This document shows positions 57,788-64,000 of a stretch of 64,000 bases of DNA, in pieces. Under the pieces are notes generated by a model. It was not told where the DNA came from, ran no database searches, and saw only the letters and a list, made by a program, of their open reading frames with translations. How positions within the stretch are numbered: the first letter of the stretch is position 1; each line of letters starts with the position of its first letter. The translations under genes were made by a program, and so were the position numbers. The stretch comes from Helicobacter felistomachi (GTDB lineage: Bacteria; Campylobacterota; Campylobacteria; Campylobacterales; Helicobacteraceae): positions 1,364,001 to 1,428,000 of the forward strand of contig NZ_AP028022.1 of the NCBI RefSeq assembly GCF_030296895.1, written 5' to 3'.

Positions 57788-58192
57788 ATGCATTACACAT
57801 TGAAAGCCCCCATTCTCGGGTTTGAGAAAATCATGGAGGTGGAGTTAACAAAAATTGATGATCTCTTTAGCCGTGTGAGCAGTGTAGATGGAACCATCAG
57901 CATGGTCTTAGCCAACCCTTATAAACTGCGCGAATACAGCTTTAGCATCCCCAAGTACATAGAGTTGCTCCTAGAGCTCAACGCCAAATCCCATGTGGAG
58001 GTGTATTGCGTGGTCGTGGTGCAAAAAAACCTAGAGGACTCTATGGTGAACTTTCTAGCCCCCCTCATCTTTAATCCAGACAACGGCTACGCTGCCCAAA
58101 TCGCCCTATCCATCATGGACTACCCAGACTTTGGCTTTAGGGATACCCTAAAATCCTTTGTGCAAACCAAAAGTGCGCGCCTAAGCTCTTGA
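57788..58192 (+). CDS. fliW: Flagellar assembly factor FliW
   Basis: A 134-residue FliW protein. FliW binds CsrA and flagellin and so links flagellin levels to flagellin mRNA translation. It begins MHYTLKAPILGFEKIMEVEL and contains SVDGTISMVLANPYKLREYSF and VVVQKNLEDSMVNFLAPLIF, which fit the family core. Its position just before murG matches HP1154-HP1155 as I recall; H. pylori has a second FliW elsewhere. It overlaps the murG reading by 4 nt. Confidence 0.88.
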   Translation: MHYTLKAPILGFEKIMEVELTKIDDLFSRVSSVDGTISMVLANPYKLREYSFSIPKYIELLLELNAKSHVEVYCVVVVQKNLEDSMVNFLAPLIFNPDNGYAAQIALSIMDYPDFGFRDTLKSFVQTKSARLSS

Positions 58193-59271
58193 ATTCCATG
58201 TTGGCGATCACAGGAGGAGGCACAGGTGGACATTTGTGCATCGTGCGCTCTTTGGCGCAGGAGTTGCAAAATCGGGGGCTAGACCTGCTTTACATCGGCA
58301 GCACTTCAGGGCAAGATCGGGTGTGGTTTGAAAACAGCCCCCTATTCAAGCAATGCTTCTTTTTAAACACCACGGGCGTTGTCAATAAAAGCTTTCTAAA
58401 GAAAATCCAAGCCCTATACAAGCAACTGCGCTGCACCCAAACCGCTAGAGGTCTTTTAAAAAAACACCACATACAAGCTTTGATCAGCGTGGGGGGCTTT
58501 AGCGCAGGGCCGGGCTCTTTTGCGGGCATTCTCTCTAAAATCCCCCTTTACATCCACGAGCAAAACGCCGTGCAAGGGGCGCTAAACAAACTCATCGCCC
58601 CCTATGCCAAATGCATTTTTAGCAGCTTTAAAGGCACAGAGGAAAACCCCAAAAGGATTTACACCCCCTATCCTATCCAGCACAGCTTTTTTGAAAGCGC
58701 ACGCATCCGCACAGAAGTTCAGAGCATCTTATTTTTAGGCGGATCGCAGGGGGCTAGGGCAATCAATGAATTCGCCATTTTATGCGCTAGAAAACTCCTC
58801 AAAAGGGGCTTAAAGGTGATTCACCAATGCGGCAAGTTGGACTACGAGAGAGTCGCTAGCGTGTATCAAGGTTTGGGCATTTTAGAGCAAGTCGATCTTT
58901 TTGCCTTTGACTTGCAGCTTGTGGAAAAAATGCGCCAAGCCGACATCTGCGTGAGCCGCGCAGGGGCGAGCAGTGTGTGGGAGCTGTGCGCCAACAACCT
59001 CCCCACGCTCTTCGTGCCCTATCCCTTTGCCGCTAAAAACCACCAATACTACAACGCCCTAGAGTTTGAAAAAGAGGGGCTTGCCCAAATCGTGGAGCAG
59101 AGCCACCTGCACCCCGACCACCTTTTTCGTTTCATTGAGCGGCTCGAAACCCCCACACAAGAGGGTCTAGAGATCACTAAAGTGAGCGCGAGCCTACGCC
59201 AAAAAGTCTCTAGCGATGGAGCAAGCCAAATTGTGGATCGCATTTTAGAACAAATCCAGCCTCAAGCATAG
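58189..59271 (+). CDS. murG: Lipid II synthase MurG
   Basis: A membrane-associated GT28 glycosyltransferase that adds GlcNAc to lipid I to form lipid II. The N-terminus is LAITGGGTGGHLCIVRSLAQ; later motifs are LISVGGFSAGPGSFAG, IYIHEQNAVQGA-like LYIHEQNAVQGALNKLIAPY, ILFLGGSQGARAINEFA and the donor site SRAGASSVWELCANNLPTLF. The start may be TTG at 58189, overlapping the fliW stop as TTGA, or ATG at 58198; the ribosome site does not decide. The 3' end overlaps the convergent comB3 by 10 nt. Confidence 0.95.
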   Translation: MNSMLAITGGGTGGHLCIVRSLAQELQNRGLDLLYIGSTSGQDRVWFENSPLFKQCFFLNTTGVVNKSFLKKIQALYKQLRCTQTARGLLKKHHIQALISVGGFSAGPGSFAGILSKIPLYIHEQNAVQGALNKLIAPYAKCIFSSFKGTEENPKRIYTPYPIQHSFFESARIRTEVQSILFLGGSQGARAINEFAILCARKLLKRGLKVIHQCGKLDYERVASVYQGLGILEQVDLFAFDLQLVEKMRQADICVSRAGASSVWELCANNLPTLFVPYPFAAKNHQYYNALEFEKEGLAQIVEQSHLHPDHLFRFIERLETPTQEGLEITKVSASLRQKVSSDGASQIVDRILEQIQPQA

Positions 59272-59528
59272 AAACTTGTCGCCCCCGTGAGTTTAGAGCG
59301 GGCGATGATGATGTCGGCGATGTCTTCGTCAAAGAACTCCAACACGCTAAAAAGGGCTAAAAACCCCCCATACAACGCCAAAGCCCACAGTGTGCCTAGC
59401 CACGGCCACAACACAAAGGGGATAAAGATCGATACAATCCACGATTTAGCATTGAGCCACAAGAATTTATCTTTGGTAGAAATGGCTTGCAAATTTGGCA
59501 TGGACACCACCAATAAGGGAGCATCCAT
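59262..59528 (-). CDS. comB3: VirB3-like competence protein ComB3
   Basis: An 88-residue inner-membrane protein. The ATG at 59528 (MDAPLLVVSMPNL) overlaps the comB2 stop as TGATG. Two adjacent membrane segments (WIVSIFIPFVLWPWLGTLWA, ALYGGFLALFSVLEFF) and a cytoplasmic tail (DEDIADIIIARSKL) fit VirB3. In Helicobacter the ComB type IV secretion-like machine drives DNA uptake. In H. pylori comB2-comB3-comB4 are consecutive, but here murG follows on the other strand, so comB4 must be elsewhere. Confidence 0.78.
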   Translation of the reverse strand: MDAPLLVVSMPNLQAISTKDKFLWLNAKSWIVSIFIPFVLWPWLGTLWALALYGGFLALFSVLEFFDEDIADIIIARSKLTGATSFYA

Positions 59529-59791
59529 CAAAACAATCCCATGAACCACGAAGCCAAAGCCGGGGCTTTAAAAAAGAGCATGATGCCCAGCACCACACCC
59601 AAAATCGTGAAGAAGATGTCCCGCCAGCGATCTAAATTGCGCCACACATAAAAGGCAATGCCGATAAAAATCAACATCAAAATGCCCTTAGCCGTGTTGC
59701 TCTGCAGCTGCGCCTCAATGGCTTTAAAGAAATGATCCCCTCCATCGGCTTGCAAAAAATCTAGGATTAAAAACACCCACAACCACTGCAA
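59528..59791 (-). CDS. comB2: VirB2/TrbC-like competence protein ComB2
   Basis: An 87-residue pilin-like protein of the VirB2/TrbC family. The TTG start at 59791 follows AAGGGGG. A short first hydrophobic stretch (WLWVFLILDFLQA) is followed by a loop, a membrane helix (ILMLIFIGIAFYVW), a charged turn (RNLDRWRDIF) and a second membrane helix (TILGVVLGIMLFF). This two-helix plan fits VirB2-like pilins. It is coupled to comB3 by a 1-nt overlap. Confidence 0.75.
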   Translation of the reverse strand: MQWLWVFLILDFLQADGGDHFFKAIEAQLQSNTAKGILMLIFIGIAFYVWRNLDRWRDIFFTILGVVLGIMLFFKAPALASWFMGLF

Positions 59792-59980
59792 GAAAACCCC
59801 CTTATTAAATTGATGAGCGCATTCTAGCTCACTTTTTTTAACCCGCTTTTAACGTCTTGAAAATCCCTTTTGAGCTTTAACACTTGCCACTCATAGCAAA
59901 TATTTTTAGTAAATTTTCTTAGTTAAATTGATATGACTACTATAAAGTTTGGCTTTTAAACGCCCAAAATACGGGGATTT

Positions 59981-60007
59981 TTAGCATTATTGTAAAAACA
60001 TTGCTAA
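59981..60007. promoter_or_regulatory. CIRCE-like HrcA operator
   Basis: TTAGCATTA, nine bases, CATTGCTAA: exactly the 27-nt architecture of CIRCE (TTAGCACTC-N9-GAGTGCTAA), with the outer TTAGCA/TGCTAA arms perfectly conserved and the inner three bases of each arm diverged. It lies just upstream of the -10 box for hrcA, so bound HrcA would block the promoter of its own operon. Confidence 0.7.
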
Positions 60008-60022
60008 TTTTTGCAAAAATTA

Positions 60023-60031
60023 TGCTATACT
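60023..60031 (+). promoter_or_regulatory. Extended -10 promoter element for hrcA-grpE-dnaK
   Basis: TGCTATACT fits an extended -10 (TGnTATAAT-like) 28 nt before the hrcA ATG. The CIRCE-like operator ends 15 nt upstream, over the -35 region. Confidence 0.5.
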
Positions 60032-60058
60032 CGCCGAAATTTATTAAGAAAGGAACGC

Positions 60059-60862
60059 ATGGGCGTGAAAAAAGAGTGGCTTTTAGACACTTTCATCAAA
60101 ACCTATCTTTACAGCCATGCGCCCGTGGGTTCTGAGAGTTTGCGTTTAGCCCTACAAGCCCAAGCCGTGCAAATTTCATCCGCCACGATCCGCAATCACT
60201 TCAAACGGCTCACCAACGAGGGGGCGATTTGCCAAAGCCACAGCAGCAGCGGACGCATCCCCACCGCCAAAGCCCTAAAGGATTATTGGCGCTCAAAATT
60301 AAACCCGAGCACCCCCCTAGAAGTGGATTTAGACAAATTGCAAAGGGCGAGCGAGCATTATGGGATTTTTAGCATGGTGGAGCACTACCAAAAGGCGACC
60401 TTGCAAGCGGTGCATAACCACGCCGGGCAGTTTTTGATTTTGGACTTTGGCAACAGCACGCCCGCCTTGCTTGCCTACAACAAAAAACTAGAGGGCTTCA
60501 TCAAGGACTTGATCGGACTAGAGTGTAAGGCGATCCAACAGCTTGCCATGTCTGTGTGCGCCACGAGTCTAGCCAAACAGATCGACCGTTTGTATTTGGA
60601 AAAGTTCTACTTTGGGCTGCGTGTGTTGGGGCAACTTGCCCAAAGCAGGGGAGCGCAGGGGCTATTTAGGCAAATCTTAGAGGGGAGTTTGCTAAGGGGA
60701 CTAAAGCAGGGGCTGTACTTTGAAAAGGTCTTGCCCTTGGGGTTTTTGGGCGTGCTTTGCCCCATTAAGCTCAAGGGGGAGACTAGCCGTATGCTCTGCT
60801 TAGGGGGGCTCGAGCAGGATTTTGAGGGCTTTTATGGCGCGATTAGGGGGTTATCACTATGA
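60059..60862 (+). CDS. hrcA: Heat-inducible transcription repressor HrcA
   Basis: HrcA represses chaperone operons by binding CIRCE. The start is ATG 60059 ([13 protein letters not shown]), with AAAGGAA upstream; a longer reading to 60011 runs through the promoter. The N-terminal winged helix includes APVGSESL, the family signature [20 protein letters not shown] and [17 protein letters not shown]. The remainder holds the dimerisation domain. At 267 residues it is close to the H. pylori protein and shorter than the B. subtilis one. Its own operator lies upstream, indicating autoregulation. Confidence 0.94.
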   Translation: MGVKKEWLLDTFIKTYLYSHAPVGSESLRLALQAQAVQISSATIRNHFKRLTNEGAICQSHSSSGRIPTAKALKDYWRSKLNPSTPLEVDLDKLQRASEHYGIFSMVEHYQKATLQAVHNHAGQFLILDFGNSTPALLAYNKKLEGFIKDLIGLECKAIQQLAMSVCATSLAKQIDRLYLEKFYFGLRVLGQLAQSRGAQGLFRQILEGSLLRGLKQGLYFEKVLPLGFLGVLCPIKLKGETSRMLCLGGLEQDFEGFYGAIRGLSL

Positions 60863-60873
60863 AAGAGGAGAAA

Positions 60874-61428
60874 ATGACAGACACAGCACTAGAAGTGGAA
60901 AAACTAAGAGAGCAAGAAGCCGTGGGCGAGGTGGACGCAATGCATCCGCAAGACGAGGCAGGCGCGACACAAGCCGAGCCTAAAGAGGCGCAAATCGACT
61001 ACCAAGCGAAGTTTAAAGAGGCGCAGGATTTATACCTACGCACCCACGCCGACTTTGAAAACGCCAAGAAAAGGTTGGAAAAAGATAAGGCGATGGCTTT
61101 AGAGTACGCCTATGAAAAGATCGCCAACGATTTACTGCCCGTGATCGACACCTTGCACGCCGCCTTAAAAAGCGCACAGCAAGAGGGCAGCGAGGCGGTG
61201 TGTCAAGGCTTGGAACTCACTCTGCAAAAAATGCACGAAGTGCTCGCCAAACACGGCATTGAGTGCGTGGAGTGTGATACGGATTTTGACCCCCACCTAC
61301 ACAATGCGATCATGCAAGTGCAGGCCCAGGGGCAAGAGGAAGGGCAGATCGTAGAGGTCTTTCAAAAGGGCTACAAGTATAAAGAACGCTTGTTGCGCCC
61401 CGCAATGGTGAGCATTGCAAAAAATTAA
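60874..61428 (+). CDS. grpE: Nucleotide exchange factor GrpE
   Basis: GrpE releases ADP from DnaK. The 184-residue product has an acidic N-terminus, a long coiled coil ([20 protein letters not shown]), the family motif [15 protein letters not shown] and a beta domain with [20 protein letters not shown] and [16 protein letters not shown]. The start is set at MTDTALEVE (60874), because AAAGAGGAG lies just upstream; an in-frame ATG at 60859 overlapping the hrcA stop is an alternative. It lies between hrcA and dnaK in one operon. Confidence 0.93.
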   Translation: MTDTALEVEKLREQEAVGEVDAMHPQDEAGATQAEPKEAQIDYQAKFKEAQDLYLRTHADFENAKKRLEKDKAMALEYAYEKIANDLLPVIDTLHAALKSAQQEGSEAVCQGLELTLQKMHEVLAKHGIECVECDTDFDPHLHNAIMQVQAQGQEEGQIVEVFQKGYKYKERLLRPAMVSIAKN

Positions 61429-61453
61429 TTCATCTCAACACAAAGGATACAAA

Positions 61454-63322
61454 ATGGCAAAAGTGATCGGAATCGACTTAGGCACCACCAACTCCGCAAT
61501 GGCGGTTTATGAGGGCAATGAGGCAAAAATCATCGCCAACAAAGAAGGCAAAAACACCACGCCTTCCATCGTGGCTTTCACCGACAAGGGCGAAATCTTA
61601 GTGGGCGAGAGCGCGAAACGCCAAGCGGTCACAAACCCCGAAAAAACCATCTACTCCATTAAACGCATCATGGGGCTTATGAGTAATGAGGATAAGGCAC
61701 AAGAGGCAAAAAAGCGCTTGCCTTACAAAATTGTGGACCGCAATGGGGCGTGTGCCGTAGAAATCGCGGGTAAAGTCTACACCCCGCAGGAAATCTCTGC
61801 CAAAATCTTGATGAAACTCAAAGAGGACGCAGAGAGCTATTTGGGCGAACCCGTGAATGAAGCGGTGATCACAGTCCCCGCCTACTTCAACGACAGCCAA
61901 AGAAAGGCGACCAAAGAGGCGGGCACGATTGCCGGACTAAATGTCTTGCGGATCATCAACGAGCCCACTTCGGCGGCTTTGGCTTATGGGTTGGATAAAA
62001 AAGAGTCTGAAAAAATCATGGTCTATGACCTTGGCGGAGGGACCTTCGATGTTACGGTGCTAGAAACAGGCGATAATGTCGTGGAAGTGCTTGCCACAGG
62101 GGGGGATGCTTTCTTAGGGGGCGATGACTTTGACAACCGCATCATTGACTTCATCGCCAAAGAGTTTGAGGCGGAAAATGGCATCGACATTAAAAAGGAC
62201 ATCATGGCTTTGCAGCGCTTGAAAGAAGCGAGCGAAAACGCCAAAAAGGAACTGAGCTCCGCTCAAGAAACGGAGATCAATTTGCCCTTCATCACCGCCG
62301 ATGCCAGCGGACCTAAGCACTTGGTGAAAAAACTCACTCGTGCGAAGTTTGAAAGCTTGATCGACGACTTGATCGAGGACACCATTAAAAAAATCGACAG
62401 CGTGATCCAAGATGCGGGCTTAAGCCGTGGCGACATCGCCGAAGTGGTGATGGTGGGCGGATCGACTCGTATCCCCAAAGTGCAAGAGCGGGTGAAAAAC
62501 TTCATTAACAAAGACTTAAACAAGTCTGTCAATCCCGATGAAGTCGTGGCTGTGGGGGCGAGTATCCAAGCGGGCGTGCTTAAAGGCGATGTCAAAGATG
62601 TCTTGCTCCTTGATGTGATCCCCTTAAGCCTGGGCATTGAAACTTTAGGGGGCGTGATGACGAAAGTCATTGAAAAAGGCACGACCATCCCGGCTAAAAA
62701 AGCGCAGGTGTTCTCCACCGCTGAGGACAACCAACCCGCCGTGTCTATCCTTGTCTTGCAAGGGGAAAGAGAATTTGCCAAGGACAACAAATCTCTAGGT
62801 AAGTTTGACTTAACCGGCATTGCCCCCGCCCCTAGAGGTGTGCCCCAAATTGAGGTAACCTTTGACATTGACGCGAACGGGATTTTGACCGTGTCGGCCA
62901 AAGACAAGAACACCGGCAAATCCCAAGAAATCAAAATCACCGGCTCCAGCGGGCTTAGCGATAGCGAAATTGACAAAATGGTCAAAGATGCTGAGCTACA
63001 CAAAGAGGAAGACGCACGCCGCAAGGCAGTGGTGGAGGCCAAAAACCAAGCCGAAAGCCTCGCACACCAAACCAAGAAAAACCTCGAAGAACACAAGGCA
63101 AACTTAGAGCCTAGCGAAGTGGAAAAAATCCAAAAAGCTTTAAGCGATTTGGAAAGCACACTCAAAAACGAAAACGCCAACAAAGAGGAAGTGGAGGCGA
63201 AAATGAAGGCCCTTGCCGAAAGCGCGCAAAAACTCACCGAGGCGATGATGCAAAAAGAGCAAGGAGGCGCACAAGCCTCCAAGAAAAAAGACGATGATGT
63301 GATCGATGTGGAGGCAGAGTAG
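61454..63322 (+). CDS. dnaK: Chaperone DnaK (Hsp70)
   Basis: The ATP-dependent Hsp70 chaperone. The start is at [21 protein letters not shown] (ATG 61454), with AAAGGAT upstream; the longer reading from 61415 is not conserved. The 622-residue product has [50 protein letters not shown] and [15 protein letters not shown] in the ATPase domain. The substrate domain begins about residue 385 ([20 protein letters not shown]), and the lid ends in [13 protein letters not shown]. It closes the heat-shock operon. No lesion was seen. Confidence 0.98.
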   Translation: MAKVIGIDLGTTNSAMAVYEGNEAKIIANKEGKNTTPSIVAFTDKGEILVGESAKRQAVTNPEKTIYSIKRIMGLMSNEDKAQEAKKRLPYKIVDRNGACAVEIAGKVYTPQEISAKILMKLKEDAESYLGEPVNEAVITVPAYFNDSQRKATKEAGTIAGLNVLRIINEPTSAALAYGLDKKESEKIMVYDLGGGTFDVTVLETGDNVVEVLATGGDAFLGGDDFDNRIIDFIAKEFEAENGIDIKKDIMALQRLKEASENAKKELSSAQETEINLPFITADASGPKHLVKKLTRAKFESLIDDLIEDTIKKIDSVIQDAGLSRGDIAEVVMVGGSTRIPKVQERVKNFINKDLNKSVNPDEVVAVGASIQAGVLKGDVKDVLLLDVIPLSLGIETLGGVMTKVIEKGTTIPAKKAQVFSTAEDNQPAVSILVLQGEREFAKDNKSLGKFDLTGIAPAPRGVPQIEVTFDIDANGILTVSAKDKNTGKSQEIKITGSSGLSDSEIDKMVKDAELHKEEDARRKAVVEAKNQAESLAHQTKKNLEEHKANLEPSEVEKIQKALSDLESTLKNENANKEEVEAKMKALAESAQKLTEAMMQKEQGGAQASKKKDDDVIDVEAE

Positions 63323-63350
63323 CCTTTAAGCCCTGCTTATGGCTCTTTTA

Positions 63351-63371
63351 AGGGGGGTTAGCACACCCCCT
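63351..63371 (+). terminator. Candidate terminator hairpin after dnaK
   Basis: AGGGGG and CCCCCT form a 6-bp GC-rich stem with a 9-nt loop 28 nt after the dnaK stop. The following bases (AAAACTCTTTAATTTCC) hold only short T runs, so termination may be weak or Rho-assisted. Confidence 0.4.
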
Positions 63372-63642
63372 AAAACTCTTTAATTTCCCCTTAAGTCGTG
63401 GGGGTAGCGGTGTTTTGTTGGCTTTATGCGAGAGGGTGGTCCATCTTCTCAAGCTACCCTAGTGGTGGAATACACAACAATTAAGCCCTTACCAACCGCG
63501 CCCTAAAGCCCCACAAAGCAGAATGCTTTGCTCTTTAGCTAAGGGGATTACCACGCATGCTCTTGAGAGCATAACAAAAGACAATCATCTTAAAGTGTCA
63601 GCTAAGATAATTCTGTATAAATCATATCATTAATTCTATATA
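63372..63642. other. Non-coding spacer, probable insertion-element end
   Basis: No gene or stable reading frame was found. The stretch turns AT-rich after 63590 and contains several small palindromes (for example AAAGCA-GAA-TGCTTT near 63521 and CTCTTGAGAG near 63561). It leads into the transposase remnant and probably holds the outer end of that insertion element. Confidence 0.35.
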
Positions 63643-64000
63643 AATCATACACTGCATGCAAACTATCAAATACAAGAATACAAGAGCAACAACAATCTTG
63701 TCTATACTTGCAAATACCATGCTGTGTGGTGTCCTAAATACAAGAGAAAAGTTCTTGTAAATCAGGTAGAGATAAGATTGAAACAAATTGTTTTAGAAGT
63801 GGCACAAGAATTAGAGGTGGAGATTTTAGAAATGGAAACAGATAAGGACCATAGAAACTCCGCTGCGCTCATTTTGGAGTGATGAAGTTTATTAGAACAG
63901 CTAAAGGCAGAAGCAGTCGGCTTTTAAGGCAAGAGTTTGTGCATTTGAGAACAAGACTACCCACACCATGGACAAACTCTTGTTTGATTTCTTCTATAGG
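63643..64000 (+). pseudogene. tnpA: IS200/IS605 TnpA remnant, HUH motif lost, cut by the window edge
   Basis: The frame reads TCKYHAVWCPKYKRKVLVNQ, then IVLEVAQELEVEILEMETDKDH, which is the start of a Y1 transposase different from the copy at 19508. After DH (63849-63854) the normal VHLLVE segment is replaced by about 20 nt reading RNSAALI, and the frame then stops. A shifted frame resumes as HFGVMKFIRTAKGRSSRLLR and EFVHLRTRLPT. No in-frame ATG was found at the 5' end. The HUH metal site is therefore missing and the gene is dead. Its 3' end lies outside the window. Confidence 0.75.

Noticed and set aside
62263-63282. A 339-residue open frame antisense to dnaK
   Set aside because: It is the mirror of a strongly conserved gene with biased codons. 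It has no ribosome site and a low-complexity Ser/Leu-rich product.
63372-63642. Possible small gene after dnaK
   Set aside because: No frame over 40 codons with a ribosome site was seen; the stretch looks like an insertion-element end.

Overview
The window reads as the chromosome of a gastric, non-pylori Helicobacter (H. felis / H. heilmannii / H. bizzozeronii type). This rests on protein families and local gene orders that match H. pylori blocks as I remember them (folD-lepB-rpiB-apt-dedA-pepA-ychF, ddl-hydrolase-murF-HIT-prs, purA-fliJ-motE, hypE-hypF-aguA, ispDF with an HP1021-type regulator, cheV-nspC, ccoI-trmN-ribD-gltS, hrcA-grpE-dnaK), on Hof-type outer-membrane proteins, and on a base composition visibly richer in G+C than H. 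pylori. No rRNA, tRNA or CRISPR array was seen.

Layout: 1-10.5 kb holds a Lol permease, SecA, LolA, the pseudaminic-acid aminotransferase PseC, and a minus-strand block CcoI/TrmN-like/RibD/GltS. 10.5-12.8 kb holds a carboxy(nor)spermidine synthase and a CcrM/HinfI-type adenine methyltransferase. 12.9-20.4 kb is the accessory region: a 37-residue membrane ORF, two dynamin-like GTPases in one tightly packed operon, the decayed remains of what looks like the restriction partner of the methyltransferase, a dead IS200/IS605 element and a second TnpB remnant. 20.5-49.6 kb is housekeeping and motility: hydrogenase maturation, agmatine deiminase, TsaD, a heme-motif chemoreceptor, an atypical response regulator, IspDF, ThiC, folate, signal peptidase, wall, nucleotide and tRNA-modification genes, FliJ and MotE. 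49.6-59.8 kb is surface-oriented: two tandem Hof proteins (one broken), a Sel1 protein, pirin, a FecA-type receptor with an iron-box-like dyad, a small OMP, FliW, MurG and ComB2/ComB3. 59.9-63.3 kb is the hrcA-grpE-dnaK operon behind a CIRCE-like operator. The window ends in another IS200/IS605 transposase remnant.

Two features matter for the reader. First, many core genes (lolA, pseC, hypF, aguA, lepB, pepA, murF and the methyltransferase) are each interrupted by a single-base lesion, nearly always a missing base in a short homopolymer. Several of these genes are normally indispensable, so many lesions are probably sequence errors rather than real pseudogenes. Second, the most promising accessory system is the small membrane ORF plus dynamin-like GTPase pair. 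It is nested between a GANTC-type methyltransferase and its dead nuclease, and the first GTPase gene carries an in-frame G10 tract that could make it phase-variable.
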